Shown: one piece after another, positions 10,620 through 22,900 of the stretch
Position numbering within the stretch: the stretch's first letter is position 1
Layout: the number at the start of each line of letters is the position of its first letter
DNA from: Calliopum simillimum
Taxonomy: Eukaryota > Arthropoda > Insecta > Diptera > Lauxaniidae
Assembly (NCBI GenBank): GCA_951812925.1
Contig: OX638371.1
Span: 310,001 to 374,000, forward strand
Direction: 5' to 3'
Length of the DNA: 64,000 nt
Notes under the pieces: model-generated
The model's database searches: none
Told to the model about the DNA's origin: nothing
The model's input: the letters and a program-made list of their open reading frames with translations, nothing else
Program-made: the position numbers and the translations under genes

Positions 10620-10720
10620 AAACTAGTAAGGGTGTAACTTTTGGCCTGGCCAAAAAATAAATACCCTACACTACAGATTTTTGAAAATTTGAGGTGCCAC
10701 GCCCTTTTGTCCGAGTTCGC
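10620..10720. repeat. Inverted copy of the 706-830 repeat
   Basis: Reverse-complement match to 706-830, sharing ACTAGTAAGGGTGT and GAGGTGCCACGCCC. Confidence 0.55.
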
Positions 10721-11272
10721 TTAGTTTTTTCTCAGAGCTTGCATTTATTGATTTGAGTATTTGAGTGCAATTTGGTTGGGTTATCTCTAAAAACAACTTC
10801 AATATGAAATTTTGAAAATTTTGCTTATATGGGAGATACCACGTATATGCGCCGCTTTTCCGCTTCTACATAAAAATACATTCAATTTAATATTTATTTC
10901 AGTTTTGTAAAAATTTTTATATGTCAACACTCTTGCTTTTGTACATTTTCTGTTTTCTCTCATTTTCCTTAAGTTTTCATATTCAACTGTCGTACTTTAT
11001 TCTAGTTCTTTCTATAGCGAAGTCACACGAAGCGCACGGGCACGTTGATGAAATTCGCAACGCAGTGACGACCTGTCAATTTCATCATCTGATGTTAAAA
11101 TTTTATTTCGGTATTTTTTGTTATTTACAGAAATTTCAAGCGGTACCTTGTTGGTGATAAATTAAAAATTTCAAATTCATTTAATTTTTTCATATCATAA
11201 AAACACAGGGGGGTTTCATTTCAGTGAATTTTAGCGTCAATATTATTCAAATATGATATCCTCAATTTATGG

Positions 11273-11623
11273 TGGAATTAGCCAAGTAGCGTTTCGTAAC
11301 GTGACGTCTGTCAAAATCGATTAGTGAAATCTTAAAGTAGCGGTACGCAACGTTGAGACCTGTTGAAATTAGATTTTCAAGCGTCGCGCTACATTGTTAG
11401 ATAAAATAAATTAAATTTGGATGTTATAAATGGAATTTCTTGAACAAATTAATTAAAATAAGTATGACAATGGATGCTTGTTTACAAAAACTGGAATTTT
11501 TCAAGTAATTTTTAAGTTGTAAGGTGACATTTCGAACGTTGCCTACCGTTTTCACTAATCGATGCTACGTTGACAAGCAACCGTGACGTTATGTTACGAA
11601 ACGCTACTTCTTGGCTAATTCCA
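11273..11623. mobile_element. 351-bp palindromic MITE
   Basis: Terminal inverted repeats begin TGGAATTAGCCAAGTAGCG and continue as GTTTCGTAACGTGACG. The right end (11575-11623) is the near-perfect complement. No coding capacity. The superfamily is not assigned. Confidence 0.75.
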
Positions 11624-12480
11624 GCATTATTTGGCAAAGTAGTTTCAAAGTTTGCAAAGTAAATGAAATATAACCTATGCAAAAATTAATAAACTTTTCC
11701 AATTTTCCCACAGGGTTATGTGAGGTGTTTGATCACCAATAATTTATTTTCTCACAGGGAGAAACGCAAACGTCTTTCGTTCTTTTTTAACGAAAACTGA
11801 GATAGAAATAAAAAAACTACAGCCATCACACAACTCAGCAATTCACCACAACGATTAACTGATGTTCGATTTTGTCTCGTACTGTATGTAGTTTTTTTAT
11901 GCATAACACAAACAACTCAACGATTAACTGATGTCTCGTACTGTATGTACTGTATGTAGTTTTTTTATGCATAAAAATATGCAATAATTTTCGTGAATAG
12001 TAAAAATATTTTAATAAAAATAATAAGAAAATTAAAATAAATTTAATTATTAAATTAATATTAATAATTATAAATAATAAATATTATTATTAATAATCAA
12101 TAATTTCGTTCGTGCTGGCTGAAGAAAAATGGAAAAGTGAAAAAAATCTCGATTTCCACATGTCAAAAAAAAAAACTAATTCGTCCGCATTGATTTTCAC
12201 AACTTTTTTGTCGAGTAAATTGAGTTGCATGTTTTTTGTACCAATCTCTCTCTATTACAAAAAGACTAAAAATTAAAATGTTAAAAAATTTTCAGACAAC
12301 TTTTTTTCTTTTTTCTTTCTTACTTGCGCCAGCAAAGACACTTTTCGATGACGCATTCCAGTAGTGTAGAGTAGAAGGTTAAATTTTGGTAATCTCCATA
12401 GATTCGCAGAAAATATTGAATGTGAATCAATAAAGAAACGAAAGAAAGAAAGTGTTATGAAAAGTGACAATTTAAGGTTT
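11624..12480. other. AT-rich region with a short direct repeat
   Basis: CAACGATTAACTGATG and CTCGTACTGTATGTA each occur twice at about 11854-11960. 12000-12110 is almost pure A/T. No supported gene. Confidence 0.4.
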
Positions 12481-12665
12481 GAAAAGCAAGTGGAAGGAAG
12501 TAAAAATTCTAATAAATTGCTATTAAAACTTGACCGACATAGATAATTGAAAAATATACAGATGTGAAATGAGAATGTACTAATGACGCGATACTTTGAG
12601 CATTCTTGATTGCAAAGAAGAAGACAATCTGAAAAACATTTTTTTACAAATTAAATCTAAAAAAG
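12481..12665 (+). other. Possible 5' UTR exon of dysc
   Basis: A strong donor, AAAAG|GTAAGT, sits at 12665/12666, and the acceptor before the first coding exon is at 13203-13204. An intron of 539 bp (12666-13204) would join a non-coding leader to the coding exon. The start of this exon is not visible. Confidence 0.3.
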
Positions 12666-13204
12666 GTAAGTTTTTTCAAAATGTACTAAAATGTACATAA
12701 AAGCAAAGTTTGATATTAAAGAAAATATTAAATGACAATAATTTTGGGTGACTCCAGTATCTATGGTTAAGGAAGGGTCTATTTTTCTTGACTTTTTGAG
12801 AAAAAACATTTTTTTCTTATGATACGAATGAATATACGATAGCCGAAATACAATGAAAACATTAAAAACAGGAGCTAATTAATGTTAGGATGTTTTAGAA
12901 AAATGTTTCTTGGTCATGAGTTTGAAACGACATGATTTATCTAAAATGTAGCTTTAAATTTTATAGCAGGGTCAAATTTCGGAAATAAGGTAAATTTAAT
13001 TAAAAATCAATTTTTTGTTGATATTAAGTGAAGAGCTGTTATTTATTTTTTTATTATTTTTTTTTTTTACACTAAAGTATCAAGATGAAAAGTTTTAGAA
13101 TCGCACGACTCATTTCGATCATAAAAAAAAACAGTACCTTTTAACTTAAGAAATCTTAAGTTATCTTTCGCTAATTGCTTCTTGTTTTATGCTATGCCTT
13201 TCAG

Positions 13205-13939
13205 AGTTTATGTAATGTGTATACAAAGTGGGTCTGTTAGAAAGGACCCCAAACGATGAGCGCAACTGGTAATGACTATGCGGAGCTATGCGATCTTGGA
13301 CCCTCACGGTGGAGTTCTCGTGGGTATTACTTCCCGCAAAGCTCTTCTCTTCTCCCTAACCCACAATATCCCACTTCGTCGAGTGTTCTCACGGGAGGTG
13401 CATCAAGTTTTGCACGGCATCAATTACGTTCTAGCAGCTATGAAGCGGAAGATATTAGAGATACCATTAATTCTCCACCTGGTGTTATTATGAATGGCCC
13501 TTATGGTGTAAATTCACGTATCGGCAACAGTACAAGTTCATTACGTGGTGGTCGATCTGGGCTTTATTATTCACCACCCGGAACATCTTATACTATTGTG
13601 GAAAGACCACATTCTCCCCATTATTACAACAATACAGCTGGTGTGCCTTCAAAGGGTGGCTCTCTTCCAGGAAGAGGTTCAGCGTATCTACAATCCTATA
13701 CATCAAATCATTTGCTCAACACTATGAACAACATTGCTGTCTCACCGGGCACTCTTTCAAATGTCGCACGTCATTCTACTGATAATAAAAAACGACCGAT
13801 TTCTCCAGAACAGGTGCTTAGAATGTTTGGAGCAACCACAGCGTCATCAGTTCCTTCTAATTATCACTACAGCAATGGCACAAAAGAGCGTTCAGGTAGA
13901 AGAAGTCCTGCCAGTAGTCCACCTTCTACGACCCATCAG
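13205..13939 (+). CDS. dysc: dysc exon 1 (coding from 13256)
   Basis: Acceptor CTTTCAG ends at 13204. Coding 13256-13939 gives 228 codons, phase 0, ending ...PPSTTHQ before the donor GTATTC at 13940. It encodes the disordered Ser/Gly/Tyr/Pro-rich N-terminus. Confidence 0.85.
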
Positions 13940-16900
13940 GTATTCATTATTTTCTATTGTATGAAAACTAAAGACTCATTATTTCTCAAAAACAAGATAT
14001 ACCGAGATCGGGATCGAAGCGTTCCTAATATTCATGAGTTGGCTACACGAACCGTTACAATGTCGCGTGACCAACAGCTCGATGCGAACCATGGTTTCGG
14101 AATTTGTGTGAAAGGCGGAAAAGACACTGGTAAGAATTATATAAGTAAAAAGTTTTCTAAGTAGCCAATACACTGTCATCATTCTTAAATTAAATATTCG
14201 GCAGCATTTAAAACTTATCTTTTTCGTACAAAAAGTTACGAATATCGTAACAAAAATGGACAGCTAATATCTGCCAAGCAGACATACTTTTTTCTATCTA
14301 AAAGTATTTTAGGCATCCTGAAAAAAAAGTAAACTTGTATGGTCTAGAATCTCGATGGTTATCTAGAGTCTAGATCGCTTTAGATAAAACTGTACAGAAT
14401 GATAAAGCGCTACCAAATCTTTTCTATAATTAAACTAGCGGTCCCGGCAAACGTTGTTCTGCCCTTTTTTTTGTAGGTGGGCGCGATGAGTTCGATTGGA
14501 ACGAAAGCTGCTATAAGTGCAGAAATTTATCATTTAAACTAATTTTTTTTGTATAGCGTGCGCAACAACCTCATGGCTGACCCCTGCAATTTTTTGCAAT
14601 GGTTTTGCAATGGTTGATACTTTTTATATATATGTACTACCAAGTTTTATAGCATGAGCTGCTATTCCAACAGAGATATAGCATTTAAAGTCATTTTTTT
14701 GTATATTGGATGCAATTCCTATTGCGCAATCTATCTACTCCACTTTTTGCACGTTAATTGTTAGCAAACACATACCAAGTTTTATAACAAAATCTGCTAT
14801 ACCTGCAGAGATATAGCATTTTAAATCTTTTTTTGTATGGGGGCTACCACTCCTTCTCACACAATCCCCCCTTAGCATAGCTATAAACTACCTGCAGTAC
14901 AAAATAAATACATAATGCAAAAATGGTTACGATCGGTTAAGCGGTTTCAAAGATATAAGGTGACAAACACACGCACACAACATTTTTATATATACGTACA
15001 AGGCCGGGTCAATTTGTTCGGGAGGCAAGAAATTGGTAAAGAGAGTATAGAAACAAAAAAATGAATGGAAAATTCTAAAAAACTTTGCCCAAGAAACCAT
15101 GGGTCTGAAATCAATATCGAGCAGCCGTAAATTGTGTTGAAGTTTTAATGTACTACTTTAAAATACAATAAGAAAAAGAAAAAATTCAAATTTTTTTTAA
15201 TTGTTTCATATAAAGTATTTGAATTTTTTATTTTTTTTATTGAATTTTAAATAGTACAATCATTTGGGAGAATAAAATGATGTTACCTGGAAAGTTTTGC
15301 GGGATTTTTGCAAATGAGTTATTTTATAGATATCGATTTGCTCTTTCAGAATTTCAACTTTGCTACCTCGAGTCGTGTTCGCTTGCGCCGCCATATTGGA
15401 AAAATGGCGTCCAAAATCAGTTTTTTACAAATATCTCTTTAACGCTTACATTTAGAGAAAAATATTGTGAGGCAATATTGTAGCTTATACAATTTTCTAT
15501 AAAAATAACCCCTTTATTGTTTTTGTGCGACTCATAACTCAGGAGATATTCTAGTTCAAAATTCGAAAAAAATTAGTAAATTGTGCATGCCGCTTATGAG
15601 TAGGCACATACCAAGTTTTATAACAAAATCTGCTATACCTGCAGAGATATAGCATTTTAAATCTTTTTTTGTATGGGGGCTACCACTCCTTCTCACACAA
15701 TCCCCCCTTAGCATAGCTATAAACTACCTGCAGTACAAAATAAATACATAATGCAAAAATGGTTACGATCGGTTAAGCGGTTTCAAAGATATAAGGTGAC
15801 AAACACACGCACACAACATTTTTATATATACGTACAAGGCCGTGTCAATTTGTTCGGGAGGCAAGAAATTGGTAAAGAGAGTATAGAAACAAAAAAATGA
15901 ATGGAAAATTCTAAAAAACTTTGCCCAAGAAACCATGGGTCTGAAATCAATATCGAGCAGCCGTAAATTGTGTTGAAGTTTTAATGTACTACTTTAAAAT
16001 ACAATAAGAAAAAGAAAAAATTCAAATTTTTTTTAATTGTTTCATATAAAGTATTTGAATTTTTTATTTTTTTTATTGAATTTTAAATAGTACAATCATT
16101 TGGGAGAATAAAATGATGTTACCTGGAAAGTTTTGCGGGATTTTTGCAAATGAGTTATTTTATAGATATCGATTTGCTCTTTCAGAATTTCAACTTTGCT
16201 ACCTCGAGTCGTGTTCGCTTGCGCCGCCATATTGGAAAAATGGCGTCCAAAATCAGTTTTTTACAAATATCTCTTTAACGCTTACATTTAGAGAAAAATA
16301 TTGTGAGGCAATATTGTAGCTTATACAATTTTCTATAAAAATAACCCCTTTATTGTTTTTGTGCGACTCATAACTCAGGAGATATTCTAGTTCAAAATTC
16401 GAAAAAAATTAGTAAATTGTGCATGCCGCTTATGAGTAGGCACAGTGATGTGTTGAGCTTAAAATTATAATAACTTATGAACGGTGAGTTACACGCTTAA
16501 AATAAAAATATCTTTTTATAGAAAATTACTTGCACTACAAGCTATATATTGTATTTTTTTCATATCACTTATAGTTTAGGAGATATTTTTTCAACAAACC
16601 TAAAATTTAGAAAAAAACCGTTTTTTTAAAATGGCTCCAAAACATGCATTTTGTAGAACGTTCAATTCCCTATAAGGGTCTCTTCGAACTGTTTTTTCGT
16701 CAGACTAACCGTTCATGAGATATCGGATCTTGAAAATCATTCAAAATTGAATATTGTACTATGTGCAGTACTATTTTCAATTTTGAATGATTTTCAAGTC
16801 GCGATATCTTAAGAAGGGTAAGTCTGACGAAAAAGAAGAGACCCTTATAGGAAATTGAACGTTCTACAAAATGCATAAACCGTTTTGGAGCCATTTTAAA

Positions 16901-19900
16901 AAAACGGTTTTTTTCTAAATTTTAGGTTTGTTGAAAAAATATCTCCTAAACTATAAGTGATAAGAAAAAAATACAATATATAGCTTGTAGTGCAAGTAAT
17001 TTTCTATAAAAAGATATTTTTATTTTAAGCGTGTGACTCACCGTTCATAAGTTATTATAATTTTAAACTCAACACATCACTGTGCCTACTCATAAGCGGC
17101 ATGCACAATTTACTAATTTTTTTCGAATTTTGAACTAGAATATCTCCTGAGTTATGAGTCGCACAAAAACAATAAAGGGGTTATTTTTATAGAAAATTGT
17201 ATAAGCTACAATATTGCCTCACAATATTTTTCTCTAAATGTAAGCGTTAAAGAGATATTTGTAAAAAACTGATTTTGGACGCCATTTTTCCAATATGGCC
17301 ACACTCAAATTATGAAACAAGAGAGATAAAGAATTCAGGACATATACATTTTTTGACTTTAAAATAAATTCCTAGCTGGCCAAATGGCAATTGTTTATAA
17401 AAACCGAGTGATTTTGCACTGGAGCCTATCTAACGGCAAATTTTTTTCCAAAAAAAACTACAGATCTCAGTTCGTAGTCTAAAACAACTTATGTGGTACT
17501 TGATTCATCATAAAAAATAAACTATGCACCCAAATTTTAAGTTTGATGGAACGACGTGTGGGAGTGTCAGCGAAGGATTAAAAAAGTGGTATACAGCTAT
17601 TTCATCCCTATCGTAACAAGATCTGCCACACCCCTTTCGATTTCGCTGAAATTTGGTAAATGGTTTCGTTTCATGCCTAAACTTTGAGAAATGGAAAAAA
17701 AAAAAAAAAAATTTGCGATTTTTTTGTGGCTTGTTGAGGGGTGCAAAAAGTGGAAAAATAGGTAAAATGTGACAAACTCTCCTCAAATAATTACCAATAA
17801 CCTGGCCATTTCTTAACCGATTTTCATGTCTAGACCTGTTTTGAAAAGGCATTAAATCAGGCTATAAGCTCAAAATAAAATTTTTCGTAGTTGATAAAAA
17901 GTACTACATTTATTACTATTTTAGTACCAAACTACAAAAAACGTGCCCGAGTACATTTTTTTTACAAAATATTTTTTTTGGAAAGAAAAAAAAAAAATCT
18001 TTCAGTCAAAAAAGAGAGAAAATTGGTATGTCTCGAGGCTTAGAAGTTATGATTTTTTGAAAATTTAAAAAAAGATCCGATCACAAAATGGCCCATAACT
18101 GGAACATTTCTTATCTCATTATTATGTTTGAGCCATTTTTAGAAAGGGATTGAATTCTATGCGCACAAGTAAAATTTTTTTGTATTTGGTAAAAATTACT
18201 AAATTTACTATTTTAGTACTAAGCTACAAAAAACGCTATAGTACCTATCTTTGACCTTCCAAAATATTTTTTTAGAATAGAAAACAACATTACTTTTGAA
18301 ATGAATCCAAAATTAGAATGGTACCATTAATGGTATAGGAGTAATGATTTTTTGAACATTTCAGTACATGCAATATTTCGTATAATGTAGGTTTTTTTGT
18401 AATTAACATCATTTAAAATTCCTCGAAAGATTTTGAAAATGAAATGCGCAATACGGTTACGGCCTAAGGGAACAAAACTATGAAATTTCTGGGTCCCTGG
18501 TATGGCTTTTACATTTTGAAAAGCATTGGAGAGTTGCGATGCAGTTGCTTCATATTCACCAATTGCTCAAGCGCATTTGAGCTTATAACCAGATTCAATG
18601 CCTTTCCAAAACAGGTATAAACATGAAAATTGAAAGAAATGGTCAGGTTATTGGTAATTATTTGAGGAGAGTTTGTCACATTTTACCTAGTTTTCCACTT
18701 TTTGCACCCCTCAACAAGCCACAAAAAAAATCGCTAATTTTTTTTTTTTTGCCATTTCTCAAAGTTTAGGTATGAAACGAAACCATTTACCAAATTTCAG
18801 CGAAATCGAAAGGGGTGTGGCAGATCTTGTTACGATAGGGACGAAATAGCTGTATACCACTTTTTTAATCCTTCGCTGACACTCCCACACGTCGTTCCAT
18901 CAAACTTAAAATTTGGGTGCATAGTTTATTTTTTATGATGAATCAAGTACCACAAGTTTTTTTTTAAAAAAGTGAACCGTTAGATGGACTCTAGTACAAA
19001 AATTAAACGTTTGATTGAAAATAAGTGATTTTTTTTCTTTGCTGACATTCTTGCACGCCATACAATCTCTCTGAAAAATTGCATACATAAGTTGTTTTAG
19101 ACTACGAATTGAGATCTATGGTGTTTTTTGGAAAAAAATCTACCGTTAGATAGGCTCCAGTGCAAAATCACTCGGTTTTTATAAACAATGGCCATTTGGC
19201 CAGCTAGGAATTTATTTTAAAGTCAACAAATTTATATGTTCTGAATTGTTTATCTCTCTTGTTTCATAATTTGAGTGTGGAATTGGGTTTTAAAACTCGC
19301 CCATATATTTCAATACACACTATTCTATATAAATACTTTTTTTGGTTTTAAAAAATTAAACTAAAATTTTTATTGTGTATAGACATAAAGTTGTTTGTAG
19401 AGTTCCTAAGGAAAAATATATCTTAAACATTTTGTATTACTTGAGTTAATTTTTAAAAATTATACATTATTTTTTTTATCAATTTAAATCAAAGGTTTAG
19501 GTGTATATATTTCACGCATTGAAGAGAATTCTGTGGCAGAACGTGCTGGTCTTCGTCCAGGTGATACAATACTCGAAGTGAATGGAACACCTTTTACATC
19601 ACTTAATCACGAAGAAGCATTAAAAGTAAGTAGTGTGATAAATTCCCAAAAATTTGTAGTAGGACAATCATTTGGGAGAATAAAATTATGTTACCTGGAA
19701 AGTTTTGCGGGATTTTTGCAAATGAGTTATTTCATAAATCTCGATGTGCTCTTACAGAATTTCAACTTTGCTACCTCGAATCATGTTCGCTCGCAAAATC
19801 AGTGTTTTACAAATATCCCTTTAACGGTACATTTAGAGAAAATTTTTTATAAAAATTATCTATTAATTGTTTTCGTACGACTTATAACTCAGGAGATATC

Positions 19901-22900
19901 CTAATTCAAAATTTGAAAAAAATTAGTAAATCGTGCATGCATGAGTAGGCACAGTGATGTGTTGAGCTTAAAATTATGATAACTCATGAACGGTGAGTCA
20001 CACGTTTAAAGTAAAAATATCTATTCATAGAGAATTACTTGCACTACAAGCTAGATGCTATTTTTTTCATATGACCTGTAGGGGAGACTGGGGCACATTT
20101 GACACTAAATTTTCAAAGAGCTGTATCTTTGAAAATTATTACACGATCTTAATATTCTTTACTGTTTCTAAAACATTGATTATTTAAGATGAAAACCAAG
20201 AAAAAAAAAATTTCAAAAAAAATGCATTAAGAGTCCTTTTTTAAATTTTTTCAAAAAAAGTCATTTTGTCAAATGTGCCCCAGGTACGGGGCACATTTGA
20301 CATTGCAAGGGGCACATTTGACACTCACAAAAATAACACAGAAACATTAAACAAACATAACAAAACATTCATACATATATTTTTTTCATATAAATACAAA
20401 TTATAAGTACCTATGTATGTACTAACGAAGACTTATTTTATATATTAGTGTGAAAAGTCAATGTCAAATACGTATTTAGTGCGTGATCGTGAAGTTGAGG
20501 CTGGATTTGTTGGAGTTGGTAATTTAAACTCAATTACACTCTTTAAAGTCAGGCAAACATCTTCCACTTCCGGTTTTATAAAAACAAAATTTAATGGTGA
20601 AACTCTTCTCAAATAACTGATCTCGTATCAAGTATAGCTAATTACTTCTACAATATCTCCCACATAAAAAATGGGTTTTTGGATTTTTCGCCAAATTTCC
20701 CTAGGACAATATATAAGTATAAAGTACAATTTCCAACAACACCCCTAATGAGAACATCAACATAAAATGTTAGGTAAGGGCCAGTTTGATGGAAATTTCT
20801 TTGGTCTGGATTTTGGGTAACACCATCGTCAAGATATCTGCAGCGCTTTCACATGATGATGGGGAATACTTCCAGTCAATTTGATAATCATTAAAAACTT
20901 CGCATACATGATGAACTTTGATGTCAATATGTTTACTTCGGGAATTCATCCATCCAGATTTTCAAATTAAAATAAGTGGTAGGGGTCCTGGAAAGCACCT
21001 ATTCAAAAATCTTGAATTGTGGATAAAACAAAGGTAACAAATTATATTAAATCAAATGAAATGGATTCTGTGTCGGAAGTCGGAGTTTCTCTCTGGTTTC
21101 CGATATTAAAAATAGCGAATTTAACTTTTTTTCATCGCCATCGCGTCTGTTCGTCTTCATTTTATAATGGTTTACCATATCTTTAAAAGATAACACTAGA
21201 AAATCTTCTAAAATACACAAACACATATGTCTGGACGAACGTCAAATGTGCCCCTTCGGCAAAAGTCAAATGTGCCCCAATATCTCTTGAAGAATTAAAA
21301 ATATTTTAAAGTTTAAACTATTTGACCTTGATAAAAAACACTTTTATTCTATTGATTGTAAAGGTTAGTGCTACCAAATTTTCATACTTACTTCTAAAAA
21401 ACAATACAACTTTATTTGCAAAACCCTTACGAACAAGATGTCGAAAATTACAAAAAATACACAAAATGTTAAAAAAGCGTATTAGAGCCGGAGAAGTTGA
21501 AAGAGAACTACCAAAGTTCATTACGTTGCTTCCACTCTAATTAGTTATGTTTTTGCATTTCAGGTTTTTGGTCAAATGTGCCCCGGTGTCAAATGTACCC
21601 CAGCTTACCCTATTTTAAAAGATATCTTTTCAACAAACCTAAAATTTTTAAAAAAACCGTTTTTTCAAAATAGCTCCAAAACGGTTCGTCGTAGAAAAAA
21701 AAATTATCATGCATTTTGTAGAACGCTTAAGGGGGGCGTCTTATGTAAAATTTTCAAAAAATCGATTTTTTTTTTCATAGGTTGATAGAATAACGTCTTG
21801 GGAGTATATTCCCAAAGTTTCATGACTCAACACTAAATATCATGGAAAATATGGTTGATTGAACCAGCGAGCTCATGTAAAATTTTAAAAAAATCGATTT
21901 TTTTTTAAAACTTTAAATCGTTTTTTCTCAAAACTATGGTTTTAAAATCGCGGTACACGATTGCGAAAAAACTACTTAACCGATTTTTGATTTCTAAAAA
22001 GTGTTTTGCAGATTATAAATTGAACAAGTGCATGAATGTCTGAAATTGTGGAAAAAAAGTTATTTTATACACTTTTTAGCCCCATTTAGCGACAAAAAAT
22101 GGCGAAAAAATAGCACTTTTTTTCAAGACGTGATTTCAATATTGCAGAATCGAATTTTTTGGAGTTGCAGACACTCATGCACTCAGGGGAGCCCTGCTGA
22201 ATAATAAAAACATTTTGTTTTATGTTTCAGATAAAAACTTTGGGCTCCACAATGTACTGCGATAAATCCGACTTATTAAATGTCGCCACACGCGACATTT
22301 AATAAGACCGCCATTTTGTCATTTTAGTTTTTGAAAAAATGCTTTTTTTATAGTTCAAACATGTTCTTAAATATATGCAAAAAATTATTTGTGTGTGTTT
22401 TTATTTTCCGAGTGAAAAACAATCCCGAAAAACAACTACTTTTTGACGTGTTACATGAGAAGCCCTCCTTAACGCATAGTACAATGTTCAATTTTGAATG
22501 ATTTTCAAGACGCGATATCTCATAAACGGTAAGTCGAACAAAAACACAGTTCGGAGAGACCCTTATAGTGAATTGAACGTTCTACAAAAGAGAGAAATTT
22601 TTTTTTCTCTAAATTTCAGGTATGTTAAAAAATATCTCCTTAACTATAGGTCATACGAAGAAAAAAAAAACAAAATGTAGCTTGTAGTGCAGGTAATTTC
22701 CTATAAAAAGATATTTTTATTTTAAACTTGCGACTCACCGTTCATGAGTTATAGTAATTTTAAGCTCAACACATCACTGCGCCTACTCATAACCGTTAAA
22801 GAGATATTTGTAAAAAACTGATTTTGGACGCCATTTTTCCAATATGGCGGCGCGAGCTTACACGATTCGAGGTAGCAAAGCTGAAATTCTGAAAGAGCAC

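Noticed and set aside
15277..16319. Two identical 68-codon proteins
   Set aside because: They are the two copies of the 836-bp duplication within foldback DNA; the same text appears in arms of other foldbacks.
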